A stretch of 64,000 nucleotides of DNA from Aquisphaera giovannonii (GCF_008087625.1 NZ_CP042997.1:8184001-8248000); one strand, 5' to 3'; numbered from the stretch's first letter, positions 25,136 to 34,638 are shown. A program made the numbers and translations. The notes: generated from the letters alone by a model not told the origin.

Positions 25136-26649
25136 GGCTGGTCCTCCTTGACCGATGGCGCCGCGGTGGCTCGCCCGAGGCCCGTCAGGATCGCCTCGGC
25201 GCTCTCGAAGGAGGCGGCCACGTCCAGGCCTTCGTCGGTGATCCTGAATTCCCGGATGGACGTGTCGTAGCGGCTCTCGCGCATCTTCATGATCGACAGC
25301 AATCGGTAGAGCTGCGACCGCAGCTCGACGTAGCGGAGCAGGATGACCGTCTCGACGACGTTGGCCAGCTCCGGGTTGGGCATGTCGATCTCGGGCCGGA
25401 AGAGCGGCAGCTCCTCGGTCATCACCGCCGTCACGTCGGACGCCCGGAGCTGATTGCAGAACGCCGAGAGGAAGCGGGGCAGCCGGTCGGGGTAGACCGA
25501 GGCGGCGCGGAACCCCTCGACCCCGTCGAAGAAGAGCCGCCGGCGCGGCTTCTGGTGCTCGCGGATCTTCTCCAGCAATTGCTCGGCCAGGGAGTCGAGC
25601 ATGTGTTCCAGCGGAGGCTGCCAGACGACATCGATCAGGCCCTCCTCGACGTATTTCTCCAGCTCGATCCCCACCTGGCCGGCCTTCTCCAGCAGCCGCG
25701 GCGGCGGCTCGTAGAACCCGAAATAGGTGCCGTGGTGACCCTGCCTGGCCCCCTCGACGAGGAACGAGAGGCCGAGCAGGGTCTTGCCGGTCCCGGGGGC
25801 GCCCAGCAGCGCCGTGGTCGAGCCCGATGGGAGGCCGCCGAAGAGCATCCTGTCCAGCTCGGCGACGCCGAACGGCATGCGGATCCGCTGCTCGGTCGCC
25901 TGGCCCGGCGGCTTGTCGAACTGGATCTCGGTGCGGGGGTGGATGACGATGCCCCCCTCGGTGATCTCGACCTCGTGACGGCCCCGCAGGTAGTCTCCGC
26001 CGCGGAACTTGTGCACCACCAGCTCGCGCACGGCCCGCGGGCCGATGAGCTGGTCGCTCAGCTCGATGACGCCGTCGACCACGGCGTTCTCGGTGAACGA
26101 GTAGCTCGGGTCCTTGAAGCACATCAGCAGCGAGGTGCAGCCGATCAGGGCCGTGAACGCCTGGAGCTCGTGGACGAACTCCTTGATCTTCTGCTCCCCC
26201 TCGGCGAACTGGCGGATGCTCTCCATGCCGTCGACGACCAGCAGGGTCGCCTGGCGGTCCCGGAGCGTCGCCCGGATCAGCTCCAGCAGGGCGTCGGGCC
26301 CGCCCTCACGCAGCGCCGAGTAGCCGCTGACGTAGTAGAGCCGCTCGGGGATCATACCGGTGTCGAAGAATTTCAGGGAGGCGAGGTGGCGGAGCATCTT
26401 GGCGTGCGACTCGACCAGCAGCGAGATGTAGACGCAGCGGCCCCCGGCCCGCCCGATGTGGTTGAAGCATAACTGGTTGCCGAGGATCGTCTTGCCGCTG
26501 CCGGGCGGGCCGATCAGGTTGTAGGTCCCGCCCTTGAGGAAGCCCCCCTTGAGGATGTAGTCGAGGCGCGGGATGCCGCTCTCGACCCGCTCCGGGCCCT
26601 CCGGCGGGGGCTGTCGTTCCTCGGGCTCGCCGATCTGATGGAATGCCAT
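25132..26649 (-). CDS. KaiC-family double RecA ATPase, lacking clock phosphosites
   Basis: 505 residues with two RecA-like repeats. Walker A motifs are GPPGSGKT (47-54) and GAPGTGKT (283-290); LLVVDGMES is Walker B of the first repeat. The C-terminal block YVELRSQLYRLLSIMKM, then IREFRIT, is the KaiC signature. Aligned with Synechococcus KaiC over the run before ILLRYVEL, Ser431/Thr432 correspond to Ala429/Asn430 here. One of each pair of catalytic glutamates also appears lost (LVES, YEPP). It is thus a KaiC relative used for signalling or scaffolding, not an oscillator as known. It sits between a histidine kinase and a receiver. Confidence 0.92.
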   Translation of the reverse strand: MAFHQIGEPEERQPPPEGPERVESGIPRLDYILKGGFLKGGTYNLIGPPGSGKTILGNQLCFNHIGRAGGRCVYISLLVESHAKMLRHLASLKFFDTGMIPERLYYVSGYSALREGGPDALLELIRATLRDRQATLLVVDGMESIRQFAEGEQKIKEFVHELQAFTALIGCTSLLMCFKDPSYSFTENAVVDGVIELSDQLIGPRAVRELVVHKFRGGDYLRGRHEVEITEGGIVIHPRTEIQFDKPPGQATEQRIRMPFGVAELDRMLFGGLPSGSTTALLGAPGTGKTLLGLSFLVEGARQGHHGTYFGFYEPPPRLLEKAGQVGIELEKYVEEGLIDVVWQPPLEHMLDSLAEQLLEKIREHQKPRRRLFFDGVEGFRAASVYPDRLPRFLSAFCNQLRASDVTAVMTEELPLFRPEIDMPNPELANVVETVILLRYVELRSQLYRLLSIMKMRESRYDTSIREFRITDEGLDVAASFESAEAILTGLGRATAAPSVKEDQP

Positions 26650-26653
26650 GCGT

Positions 26654-27832
26654 CTATCCCCGATTCGGGCCGTGCCCGCTCCCCGCGGCCGACGGCCCTT
26701 CGTCGACGGGCAGGCGTTTCCTGGGCAGCGTGACGGTGAAGGTGGCCCCCCGGCCCGGCTCGCTCCGCACGCCGATGGACCCGCCGTGAGCCTCGACCAG
26801 CGAGCGGACGATGTACAGGCCCAGCCCCAGGCTCTCCTTGCGATACCCCTTCGAAGCGCGTTCGAACCGGCCGAAGATCCTGGCCTGATCCTCGGGAGCG
26901 ATCCCCGCCCCCTGGTCCTCGACCTCGAGGACGGCCGTCTCCTCGTCGGCGTGGACGCGCACGGTGACGGGCCGCCCGCCCCCGTACTTGAACGCGTTGC
27001 TGAGCAGATTGCCGAGCACCTGCTCGATCTTCTGCCGATCGAAGTAGCCGATGATCGGCCCCGCGATCTCGGTCACGACCGGCGTCGAGGATGACTCGGC
27101 CCGCTCCCGGAATCGGCCCGCGGCTTCCTGCACCAGGTCGGCCAGGTCCAGCGCCTCGATGTCGAGCTGGATCCGGCGGTTCATGATCCGCGAGACGTCG
27201 AGGAGGTTGTCGACGAGCCCCGAGAGCCGCTCGGTCTGCCGCCGGCTCACGTCCAGGTGGTGGACGACCTGGGCCGGGATCTCCCCGTGCCGCACCAGCG
27301 CCCTCCGGAGGAGCTGGTTGGCGAGCTGGAGCGAGAAGAGCGGATCCTTCAGCTCGTGGGTGGCGATGGAGAAGAACTCGTCGCGGACCTCGAGCGCCCG
27401 CCTCAGCTCCCACTCGGTGGCCCGCCGATCGGTGATGTCGAGGAATGTCAGGAACGCCAGGGGGGCCAGCCCGTCGGCGGCGGGGAGCCTGCGACAGAAG
27501 ACCCGAAAGTCGAATTCACGGCCGCGTGCATGCCAGGAAACCTCGACGCCCCCGGGTGCCGTGGCCGGCGAGGCGATCGCCCGGGCGAGATCCCGAGGAT
27601 CGATGCGGGCGCCGTCCCGCTCGACGAAATAGTCGTCGCCGTCATGCCCTTCCGCCGGGGGCCTCAGGGGGATGTCCCTCGCCGCCGGATTGTCGATCAG
27701 GGCCTCGCCGGATTCGAGGTCCACGACCAGGGCCGGGAACGGGCAGAGGTCGACCATCATGCCAAGCCAGCCCCGCTCGTCGTCGGGGACGGGCTTCGCG
27801 ACGCGTGGTCGAACGGAGTGATGATCGCTCAT
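26654..27832 (-). CDS. PAS-type sensor histidine kinase
   Basis: 392 residues with no membrane segment. A PAS-like sensor region (about 20-135; ALVVDLESGEALIDNP) precedes the HisKA helix with phospho-accepting His159 in SIATHELKDPLFSL, then the ATP-binding part: NLLSNAFKYGGG (N box), EDQGAGIAPED (G1) and LGLGLYIVRSLVEAHGG (G2). It is four bases upstream of the KaiC-like gene, and starts at the ATG at 27832. Unlike cyanobacterial SasA it has no thioredoxin-like KaiB-type domain. It is likely the kinase for the downstream receiver. Confidence 0.92.
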   Translation of the reverse strand: MSDHHSVRPRVAKPVPDDERGWLGMMVDLCPFPALVVDLESGEALIDNPAARDIPLRPPAEGHDGDDYFVERDGARIDPRDLARAIASPATAPGGVEVSWHARGREFDFRVFCRRLPAADGLAPLAFLTFLDITDRRATEWELRRALEVRDEFFSIATHELKDPLFSLQLANQLLRRALVRHGEIPAQVVHHLDVSRRQTERLSGLVDNLLDVSRIMNRRIQLDIEALDLADLVQEAAGRFRERAESSSTPVVTEIAGPIIGYFDRQKIEQVLGNLLSNAFKYGGGRPVTVRVHADEETAVLEVEDQGAGIAPEDQARIFGRFERASKGYRKESLGLGLYIVRSLVEAHGGSIGVRSEPGRGATFTVTLPRKRLPVDEGPSAAGSGHGPNRG

Positions 27833-28305
27833 GATGGGACCGCCCTGTCCGACCGCGTCGCCGGTCCGATCGGGACACCCGCGCACGCCGCCGAAGTCCC
27901 AACGCGACAGGGGTTTCCGTCACACCCAGGGGTATGGAATCGTGAACCTGGATGGTCCAGTCCGGCTTGCGGTTGCACGGATGCCCTTCTGCGAATGATT
28001 GCGAGAATACCGGCCATCGTCGAGCCAAAAATCAGGCCGCCGTCGATTGTTCGTGAGCACATAGCAACGGCCGTGCCGAGGTCGATGCGGAACAGACCTT
28101 ATCGCGGGGGCGGGGGCGAGAGGCGGCCGCCCCGGGCGCCGGGCCGCCCCGCACTGGCGGCGTTCAGCGTGCCGATCACCTCCGGGATCGCCGACTCTCC
28201 GGCGTGTGACGGCATGACGAGGGCCGGGGGCCGGGGCGTCGGTCCCGGGCCGCATCCGGGACCGAGGCGATCCACGATCCGGGCGCAACGCCCCCTCGCC
28301 GGATG
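27833..28305. other. Intergenic region between the Ser/Thr kinase and the HK operon
   Basis: About 470 bases on the upstream side of the HK operon. Some A/T-richer words (near 28020-28060) exist but no -35/-10 pair with good spacing was found, and no ORF is convincing. Confidence 0.4.
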
Positions 28306-31300
28306 CTACTTGCGGGCGAACACGTCGGCGGGGAAGAGCAGATCGTAGATCATCAGCCTGAAGTCCGGCCGGTCCCGCAGCGAGTCCAGGTCGCCGTCCG
28401 TGAGCAGTAGCCTGAGCTGCGCCGGGTCATTGAAATGCCCCGTCGCGCGGACAAGGCCCAGGATCTCGACGGCGCGTGCGGCATACCCGGCGGAGATCGT
28501 CGCCGCACCCGGCGGAGCATTGTTCATGTGCCGAACAGCGGAACATGAAAGCGCGTAGACGCACGCGGCGTTGTAGGCGTTGAGGGGCGAGCGGAAGGCC
28601 GCCGCCGCCGAGGCCGTCGCCCGGGCGTGGTCCCCCATCCGGGCCAGCGTCAGGGCCCGGCTGGAGACATAGTCCTCGCGAGACGGCTCGGGGGCGTCGC
28701 GGATCGCCCGGTCCCAGGCGGCCAGCGCCTCCGGATACCGGCCGAGCGCCTCGAGGGCCTCGGCTCGCCCCGCGCATGTGAACGAGGCGGAGGAGTCGGG
28801 CGGCAAGCCCTCCTGAAGTTCGAGCGCCCGGTCCCAGGCGGACAGGGCCTCCGCGGGGCGGCCCAGGGCATCCAGGGCCGCGCCACGTTGACTCATCACG
28901 TTGCGGAGATAGCGCCTGGCCTCGGCGTGCCGGGGTTCGGCCCGGAGCACGCCCTCGAGCACCCCGCTCGCGCGGTCGAACCAGCCGATGGCGGCCCGGT
29001 GATCACGCCGGGACGAATGCAGCTGGCCGAGGTTGCCGTAGATCCCGCCGAGCTGGACGTTCAGCTCCACCTGCTCCGGGTGGTCGGCGGCGAGCCTCTC
29101 GCGGAGCGGGACGGCGCGTCGGTAGGCGGCCTCGGCCTCGTCGAACCGCCCAAGGGCCACGTAGGCGATGCCGAGATCGTTGAGGCAGAGGGCCAGGGAC
29201 GCCCGGTTCTCGGTGACCTCGGGCTCGTCCTCGACCAGCTCGTCCCAGAGCGGCACGGCCCCCCGCAGGGCCTGCACGGCCTCGTCCAGCCGGCCGGCCC
29301 GGCGCTGCACCTCGCCGAGGTTGAGCCGGAGCTTCGCCAGGCCCTTTCGGTACGGTGAGACGTCGGGATGCTCCTTGAGCAGGCCCGCGACGATCGCCTC
29401 GGCCCGGAGATAGGCCGCACGGGCCTCCACCATCCGTCGCGTGTCGCTGGCGAGGTGGGCCACGTTGGAGACGGCCATGGCGAGGTCGAATCGGGAATCG
29501 GCCCGCGAGGGCTCGCCCCTGGCCTGCTTGCCGTACTCGTCCACCGCCCGCTCCAGGTTCGACCTCGCCTCGCCCCAACGCCCGGTCTCCTGGGCGATCC
29601 GCCCCAGGTTGGCATAGCTGGTCCCCAGGCCCGCGTGATGGCGGAAGACCTCGGGCTGCTCCCGGACCAAAGCCTCGGCGAGGTCCCTGGCCTTGCGGAA
29701 TTCCTCCTCGGCCTCGGCCAGGCGGCCGGCCTGGAGGAAGACCGAGCCGAGGTCGACCCGCGCCCTGGCCAGGCCCTCGCGATATCCCGCGTCGTTCGGG
29801 GAGCCGGCGGCCAAAGTCTCGTACATCGCGACGGCGCGCCTGAGCATCGCCTCGGCCCGGTCGGTCCGGGAGGTGGCGGCGGCCAGTCGGCCCGCGCGGT
29901 CGAGGCCGCCGGCGAGCGTGGACCGGTATCGCGGCTCGGCGGGGGCCTCGCCGGCGAGCCCCTCGAGCACCTCAACGGCCCCCCGGTAGGCCTCCTCCGC
30001 CTCTTCGACCCGGCCGAGCTTCAGGGTGATATCGCCCGCTCGAAGGCCCGCCTCGGCGGCCTCGTGGCGGACCTCCGGCCGGCCGCTCTGGCGGAGGGCG
30101 AAGCTCCGGTAGAACCGCAGGGCCCGCTCCAGCAACCGCCGCTGGTAGGCGTCCATGCCGGGCCGCCCTTCGACGTCCGCGGCGACCTGCGTGTACATCT
30201 CGTCGACGATCTGCCGCGCCACGTCGAGATTCCCCTCGGCCTGGAGGCGCAGGCGCCGCTCGTTGCGGGCGGACAGCATGAGGCCGATCGCCGCGGCCGC
30301 GACCAGCGTCGCCAGGGCGGCCGTGAGGCCCGCCACCGCCGGGTGTCGCCCCGACCACCGCACCAGCCGGCCAATCGGGCCGACCCTCCGCGCCTGGATC
30401 GGCCGGCCGTCGAGGAACCGCCGGAGGTCGTCGCCCAGGTGCCCGGCCGAGGCATACCGCTTCGCCGGGCGCTTCTCGAGGCATTTCAGGCAGATCGTCT
30501 CCAGGTCGCGCGACAGGCCGGGGCGCAGGCGGCCCGGGGAGACCGGCTCGACCGCGATGACTTGCCGCAGCGTCTGATGCGTGGACTCGGCGCGGAACGG
30601 CGGCCGGCCGGTCAGCATCTCGTAGAGGATCACCCCCAAGGCGTAGACGTCCGCCGTCGGGCCGACCTTGCCCGGGCCGCCGGCCTGCTCCGGGGCCATG
30701 TAGCTGGCCGTCCCCAGCACGTCGCCGGTGCGGGTGAGGGACTCCCCCCCCTGGACGAGCTTGGCCAGGCCGAAGTCGGCGACCTTGGGCGTCCCGTCCG
30801 CCGCCAGGAGCACGTTGCTCGGCTTGAGGTCGCGATGGACGACCCCCCGGGCGTGCGCGTAATCCATGGCCCGGGCCAGCACCTCGGCGGTCTCCGCGGC
30901 GCGGCGGACGGCCCACGGGATGCCGTCCAGTTTCTGGGCGAGCGTCCCCCCCGCCGCGTACTCCAGGAGCAGGCAGGGCAGCCCGTCATGCTCTGCGACC
31001 TGGAACACCTGGACGATGTTCGGGTGCTGGAGCCGCGCGACGGCCTCGGCCTCGGTGCGGAAGCGGGCCGATGCCCAGGGCGAGCCGTCGGCCCCGGCCA
31101 GGATCATCTTCAGAGCGACCTCGCGGTTGAGCCCCGGCTGCCGGGCGCGGTAGACCACCCCCATGCCCCCCCGGCCGAGCACCTCCAGGACCTCGCAGCC
31201 CGCGACCATCCTCCCCGCCGGCATCGCCACGCCGTCGACGGACGCCGTCGACCGATCGCTCGCGACGGTGGACTCCACCAGCGAGGACTCGATCGCCCGA

Positions 31301-31593
31301 TGCACCTCGAACTGGACGGCCAGCTCGGTCGCCCATTGCGGGAACCGCCGTTGATACTCCTCGAGCTGGGGCGACTGGCCCGCCTGCTCGCGCAGGATGA
31401 CCTCCTGGTAGATGAGGCAGAGCGCATCCTCGGAACGATCGACCAGGTGGGGATGGCGATCGAGATACGCCTCCACCGGCGTGCGCTCACCCAGCCGCCA
31501 TCGCCGGCGCTGATCCTCGAGCACGTCCGCCCGCGTCTCGTCGCGGCCCGATCCTGCCGGCTCCGGGGTGAATGACTGGGGCGGCTGGGTCAT
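28306..31593 (-). CDS. Ser/Thr protein kinase with C-terminal TPR repeats
   Basis: 1095 residues. After a 125-residue N-terminal region comes a Hanks-type kinase (about 130-400): glycine loop LGRGGMGVVYRA, catalytic HRDLKPSNVLL, DFGLAK and ASYMAPEQA. A likely transmembrane helix around 420-440 (VAGLTAALATLVAAAAIGLM) puts the remaining ~640 residues on the other side. That part is a long TPR-like array (repeats such as LGRVEEAEEAYRGAV), possibly an external protein-binding sensor. The domain order is common in planctomycetes. Substrates are unknown. Confidence 0.95.
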   Translation of the reverse strand: MTQPPQSFTPEPAGSGRDETRADVLEDQRRRWRLGERTPVEAYLDRHPHLVDRSEDALCLIYQEVILREQAGQSPQLEEYQRRFPQWATELAVQFEVHRAIESSLVESTVASDRSTASVDGVAMPAGRMVAGCEVLEVLGRGGMGVVYRARQPGLNREVALKMILAGADGSPWASARFRTEAEAVARLQHPNIVQVFQVAEHDGLPCLLLEYAAGGTLAQKLDGIPWAVRRAAETAEVLARAMDYAHARGVVHRDLKPSNVLLAADGTPKVADFGLAKLVQGGESLTRTGDVLGTASYMAPEQAGGPGKVGPTADVYALGVILYEMLTGRPPFRAESTHQTLRQVIAVEPVSPGRLRPGLSRDLETICLKCLEKRPAKRYASAGHLGDDLRRFLDGRPIQARRVGPIGRLVRWSGRHPAVAGLTAALATLVAAAAIGLMLSARNERRLRLQAEGNLDVARQIVDEMYTQVAADVEGRPGMDAYQRRLLERALRFYRSFALRQSGRPEVRHEAAEAGLRAGDITLKLGRVEEAEEAYRGAVEVLEGLAGEAPAEPRYRSTLAGGLDRAGRLAAATSRTDRAEAMLRRAVAMYETLAAGSPNDAGYREGLARARVDLGSVFLQAGRLAEAEEEFRKARDLAEALVREQPEVFRHHAGLGTSYANLGRIAQETGRWGEARSNLERAVDEYGKQARGEPSRADSRFDLAMAVSNVAHLASDTRRMVEARAAYLRAEAIVAGLLKEHPDVSPYRKGLAKLRLNLGEVQRRAGRLDEAVQALRGAVPLWDELVEDEPEVTENRASLALCLNDLGIAYVALGRFDEAEAAYRRAVPLRERLAADHPEQVELNVQLGGIYGNLGQLHSSRRDHRAAIGWFDRASGVLEGVLRAEPRHAEARRYLRNVMSQRGAALDALGRPAEALSAWDRALELQEGLPPDSSASFTCAGRAEALEALGRYPEALAAWDRAIRDAPEPSREDYVSSRALTLARMGDHARATASAAAAFRSPLNAYNAACVYALSCSAVRHMNNAPPGAATISAGYAARAVEILGLVRATGHFNDPAQLRLLLTDGDLDSLRDRPDFRLMIYDLLFPADVFARK

Positions 31594-31674
31594 GATGGGG
31601 TCCCATCCCTATGCGGGCGGTCGATATGCTGGCGGAGCATCCCTCGCATCGGCATCGCCATGTGCGCCGATGTC

Positions 31675-31695
31675 CTAGGCGTGTCGATCGCCTAG
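31675..31695. repeat. 7-bp inverted repeat at the end of the ketoacyl-synthase remnant
   Basis: CTAGGCG (31675-31681) and CGCCTAG (31689-31695) with seven bases between. It lies at the 3' end of the decayed gene and 82 bases before the start of the divergent-end kinase gene, so it may be an old terminator or an operator. Confidence 0.45.
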
Positions 31696-32618
31696 CTTAC
31701 CCTCCTGGTCGATGCGGGCTCCAGATGCTCTTGAAGCCCGACGCTCAAGGGCCGATTCGAGCCGGATCGTCGGAGCGGCCCGCTCGCCCTCCCCTCCTCG
31801 GGTTCAGCTCCAAGGTCGTCATGGTCGGTGCGATCCAATGGTCCTCCGCACGGGGCGTCGTCACGCCGACCGACCGACTCAGCGGCCCCTCTGCCGTCGC
31901 CCAGGGCGGTCCTGGTCGCGTGGGCGTTGATGCAATCGATGTCGCCGGGGTCGAGCCCCGCGTCCTCGAGCGCGAGCTGGATCGCGCGGACCGCGCCCCG
32001 GCCCTCGGGGTCGGGCGCCGCAATCCCGTGGGCGTCGTTGGTCCGGCCGAAGCCCGTGAGCTCGCGGTAGATCCGCGCCCCACGGCGGCGGCCTTGCTCC
32101 AGCTCCTCCAGGACGACGCCTGCGCCCTCGCTGAGCACGAATCCGTCCCGGTCCCGGTCGAAGGGCCGGCTCGCCGCCGCCGGCGCGTGGTTGCGGGTCG
32201 AGAGGGCGCGGGCCGAGACGAACCCGCCCAGGCCCATGGGCTTGATGGCCGCCTCCGAGCCCCCGGACAGCATGACGTCGGACTCGCCCCGGACGACGCC
32301 CCGGCGATAGGGGCCTCCGGCCGAGAAGCCCAGCCCGCCGTCCCGGACCGCCTCGACGGCCGCGTGGACGGCGAACCGGGAGCATCGGTCCATCCTCCTC
32401 GCGGCGTGCGGGTCCGGCAGGTCCGACGGGTCGAAGCCCTTCACCTCGCCCGCGAAACGACCCGGGAAGGCGTTCGCGTCGAAGGGCGAGATCGGCCCGA
32501 TCCCGCCGCGGCCCTCGCGGAGCCCCTCCCGCGCGGACGCGACGTCGAGGCCGAGCGGGTTCACCGTGCCGAGCCCCGTGATCACCACCCGTCGTGCGAC
32601 CGCCCTCGTCTCGCTCAT
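31692..32618 (-). pseudogene. Decayed beta-ketoacyl synthase (FabF-like)
   Basis: The N-terminus is a good FabF match (VVITGLGTVNPLG, RFAGEVKGFDPSDLPD, RRMDRCSRFAVHAA). But RRGVV is joined directly to RGESDVMLSGGSEAAIK, so about 75 residues are gone including the ACATG nucleophile region; the deletion is in frame. Later parts (ALSTRN, RPFDRDRDGFVLSEGAG, INAHATRT) remain, then the reading loses homology after the NAH block and the last conserved motifs are absent. No catalysis is possible. It overlaps the alpha/beta hydrolase gene by four bases (ATGA), so the pair was once an operon. Confidence 0.88.
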
Positions 32619-33475
32619 GCGTCCCCCCCGGCGGCGTTCGCCGGGCGCGCGGCCCCCGGCCACGCCTGCCCTTCGTCTCCGTCCCGCCCGCCGAGGAACG
32701 CGACGACCCGGGCGATGACGTCCTTCGCCAGCAGGATCCGGCGATGCCCGTAGCGTTGCGTGAGCAGGAGTCGCGACCCCGGCCACGCCTCCGCGACGGC
32801 CACCGCCTCCTCGACGGGCATCTCCTCGTCGCCGCGGTCGTGGACGATCAGGGCCGGGTGGGAGAACCCCGGCGCGAGTCGCGTGAGGTCGAATCCGTCG
32901 AGGGGCTGCCCGACCCTGCCCTCGACGGCCTCCTGGAACCGAAGGGCGTCGGCCCCGGCGATTCCCCGCCGCTCGCACCACCGGACCACCACCCCGCGCA
33001 GCGTGGCCGGGCCGCCCAGCAGGACGAACCGCTCGGCGTCCAGCCCCCGGGACGCGGCGATCGCAGCGGCTGCCGCGCCCCAGGAATGGCCGACGACCCC
33101 GGCCAGGCCTCCCAGGTCGCGGCCGATCGCCGCCAGCGCCAGCCCGTATTCCAGGACGTGCGTCGTCTCGCCGGGCGAATCGCCGTGCGCGGGCGCATCC
33201 ACCGCGACGACCCGGAAGCCGGCGTCGGTGAGGGGCTCGACGAACGAGCCCCAGTGGGTCCCGCGGCTCTCCCAGCCGTGGGCCATCAGCACGGTCGGCC
33301 CCTGCCCCCACGCCGTCGCCGCCAGGCCGTCGCCGACGGCCATGGACCGGCCCCTGTCCTTCAGGGCGCGGTCCCTCGCCGTGGCCGGGACGGGCCGGGG
33401 CGTGAAGAACCGGGCGAGCTCGTCGCCGAGCGCGGGATCACTCCGGCCCGGCCCATCGGTGGATCCCTGCATCAT
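32615..33475 (-). CDS. Alpha/beta hydrolase
   Basis: 286 residues. Serine hydrolase fold: oxyanion region MAHGWESRGTHW, nucleophile GHSWGAAAAA, and the likely acid and base in ALIVHDRGDEEMP and YGHRRIL. A possible role is esterase or thioesterase; the downstream ketoacyl-synthase remnant hints at a former fatty-acid-like pathway, but this is inferred. A ggggg-rich Shine-Dalgarno is before the ATG at 33475 (a second Met follows directly). A promoter-like element overlapping an inverted repeat lies just upstream. Confidence 0.88.
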   Translation of the reverse strand: MMQGSTDGPGRSDPALGDELARFFTPRPVPATARDRALKDRGRSMAVGDGLAATAWGQGPTVLMAHGWESRGTHWGSFVEPLTDAGFRVVAVDAPAHGDSPGETTHVLEYGLALAAIGRDLGGLAGVVGHSWGAAAAAIAASRGLDAERFVLLGGPATLRGVVVRWCERRGIAGADALRFQEAVEGRVGQPLDGFDLTRLAPGFSHPALIVHDRGDEEMPVEEAVAVAEAWPGSRLLLTQRYGHRRILLAKDVIARVVAFLGGRDGDEGQAWPGAARPANAAGGDA

Positions 33476-33521
33476 CGAATTCCCCCCGGGGCAAGGAGGG
33501 CCCAACGCCCGCCTCGCCGTG

Positions 33522-33549
33522 CACATACAACATGTGGGGCGCGGATCAA
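33522..33549 (-). promoter_or_regulatory. Promoter-like element with overlapping CACAT...ATGTG repeat
   Basis: On the minus strand TTGATC (33544-33549) is followed after 16 bases by TATGTG (33522-33527). The repeat CACAT-acaac-ATGTG (33522-33536) covers the -10. Placed between the marR gene and the hydrolase, it suggests local MarR control; spacing and -10 are weak. Confidence 0.35.
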
Positions 33550-34001
33550 CGCGTCGCGCCCTCCACGTCCCGGTCTCCGCCCTGCGCCAGGCCGAGCTTC
33601 GCGGACAGTCGGCGGATCGTCTCGACCTCGGCCTGGGCCTCTTCCCACGCCGGGCGGGCGCGGGCGAGCAACTCATGCCCGGCCGGCGTGAGCCGGAGGA
33701 CCTGATTCCGGCCGCCATCGGTTGGCTCGGACTCCGGCCAACCCTTGCCTTTCATCAGCTCGACGTCCCGGCCCAGCGTCGATCGCTCGAGCCGGAGGGC
33801 CCGGCAGACTCCCGCGGGCCTCCGCTCCTCGCCGCAAGCGATCGCGATCAGGATGTTGACCTGGCTCACGCGGAGCCCGTGGGGGCGAAGGGCCTCGTCG
33901 CAGGGCGACGTCACGACCCGGTTCATCAGCCGCACCCGGGCCGCGATGCACTCGCCCGCGACCTGCTCGTATGCCCCGCGCCTGCGCGATTCCGCCTTCA
34001 T
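33546..34001 (-). CDS. MarR-family regulator
   Basis: 151 residues with the winged helix of the family: LRVSQVNILIAIACG, then AGVCRALRLERSTLGRDVELMKGKGWPE as DNA-recognition helix, and a wing (DGGRNQVLRLTPAG). It starts at the ATG at 34001; a GTG two codons earlier is possible. Upstream of the hydrolase gene on the same strand and next to a second, divergently controlled MarR gene. Confidence 0.85.
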   Translation of the reverse strand: MKAESRRRGAYEQVAGECIAARVRLMNRVVTSPCDEALRPHGLRVSQVNILIAIACGEERRPAGVCRALRLERSTLGRDVELMKGKGWPESEPTDGGRNQVLRLTPAGHELLARARPAWEEAQAEVETIRRLSAKLGLAQGGDRDVEGATR

Positions 34002-34047
34002 GGCCACGTTGTGCCCCCGACAGTAGCCGCCGTCAAGCCGCGAGCCT

Positions 34048-34602
34048 TCATGCCGGCCCCGGCTCCCGCCGACGCGCCTTGCGCCGGGGTGGCGCGGGCT
34101 CCGAGTCGGGGCCGCCCGACTTGCCGATGCCGGGATGGACGCCGGGCCTGAGGCCCTGCTGGGCGGCGATCCGGCGCAGGAAGTCGGCCATCCGGGCCCG
34201 CTCCGACGCGTCCAGCGAGGCGAAGACCTCGCCCTCGAGCCTGCGGGACAGGCCGCTGATCTGGGCCAGAGCCTCCCTGCCCGCCGGGGTCAGGTGGAGG
34301 GCATAGGACCGCCGGTCCGACGGGTTGTCCCGGCGCTCGACGAAGCCGCGACTCTCCAGGTCGTCGATCAGGCCCACCAGCCGGCTGGCGAACACGCCGA
34401 GTCGCTCGCCGAGCGACTGCTGGCTCGATCCGTCGGCCTCCCCGATCACCCGGAGGATGCCCGCATGAGACGGCTTGAGCCCCAGCGGCTCCAGGCCCGC
34501 GGCGAAGCGGGCGGACGAGTGGGATGCGACCTGCGAGAGGAGGAACCCGATCCCGTCCCACGACGCGGGCGAGGGCTCCGGGCTCGAACGGTGCCGGGGC
34601 AT
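34048..34602 (-). CDS. MarR-family regulator
   Basis: 184 residues; LKPSHAGILRVIGE, then QQSLGERLGVFASRLVGLIDDLESRG and the wing DNPSDRRSYALHLTPAG are typical. The C-terminal tail is Arg/Pro-rich and unusual. It is divergent from the VOC gene; a perfect operator-like repeat and a sigma-70 promoter overlap in the gap, a strong case for repression of the VOC gene and of itself. Confidence 0.9.
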   Translation of the reverse strand: MPRHRSSPEPSPASWDGIGFLLSQVASHSSARFAAGLEPLGLKPSHAGILRVIGEADGSSQQSLGERLGVFASRLVGLIDDLESRGFVERRDNPSDRRSYALHLTPAGREALAQISGLSRRLEGEVFASLDASERARMADFLRRIAAQQGLRPGVHPGIGKSGGPDSEPAPPRRKARRREPGPA

Positions 34603-34617
34603 TCATTACCTCGATAA

Positions 34618-34638
34618 ATCGTTATTGACCGTAACGAT
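34618..34638. promoter_or_regulatory. Probable MarR operator
   Basis: Perfect inverse complements ATCGTTA (34618-34624) and TAACGAT (34632-34638) flank a seven-base spacer. It covers the -35 of the divergent promoter and lies 16 bases before the marR start, the expected place for a self- and neighbour-repressing MarR site. Confidence 0.7.

Noticed and set aside
28306-31593. A 735-codon plus-strand frame across the kinase gene
   Set aside because: It is the antisense shadow of the kinase, with no motif of its own.
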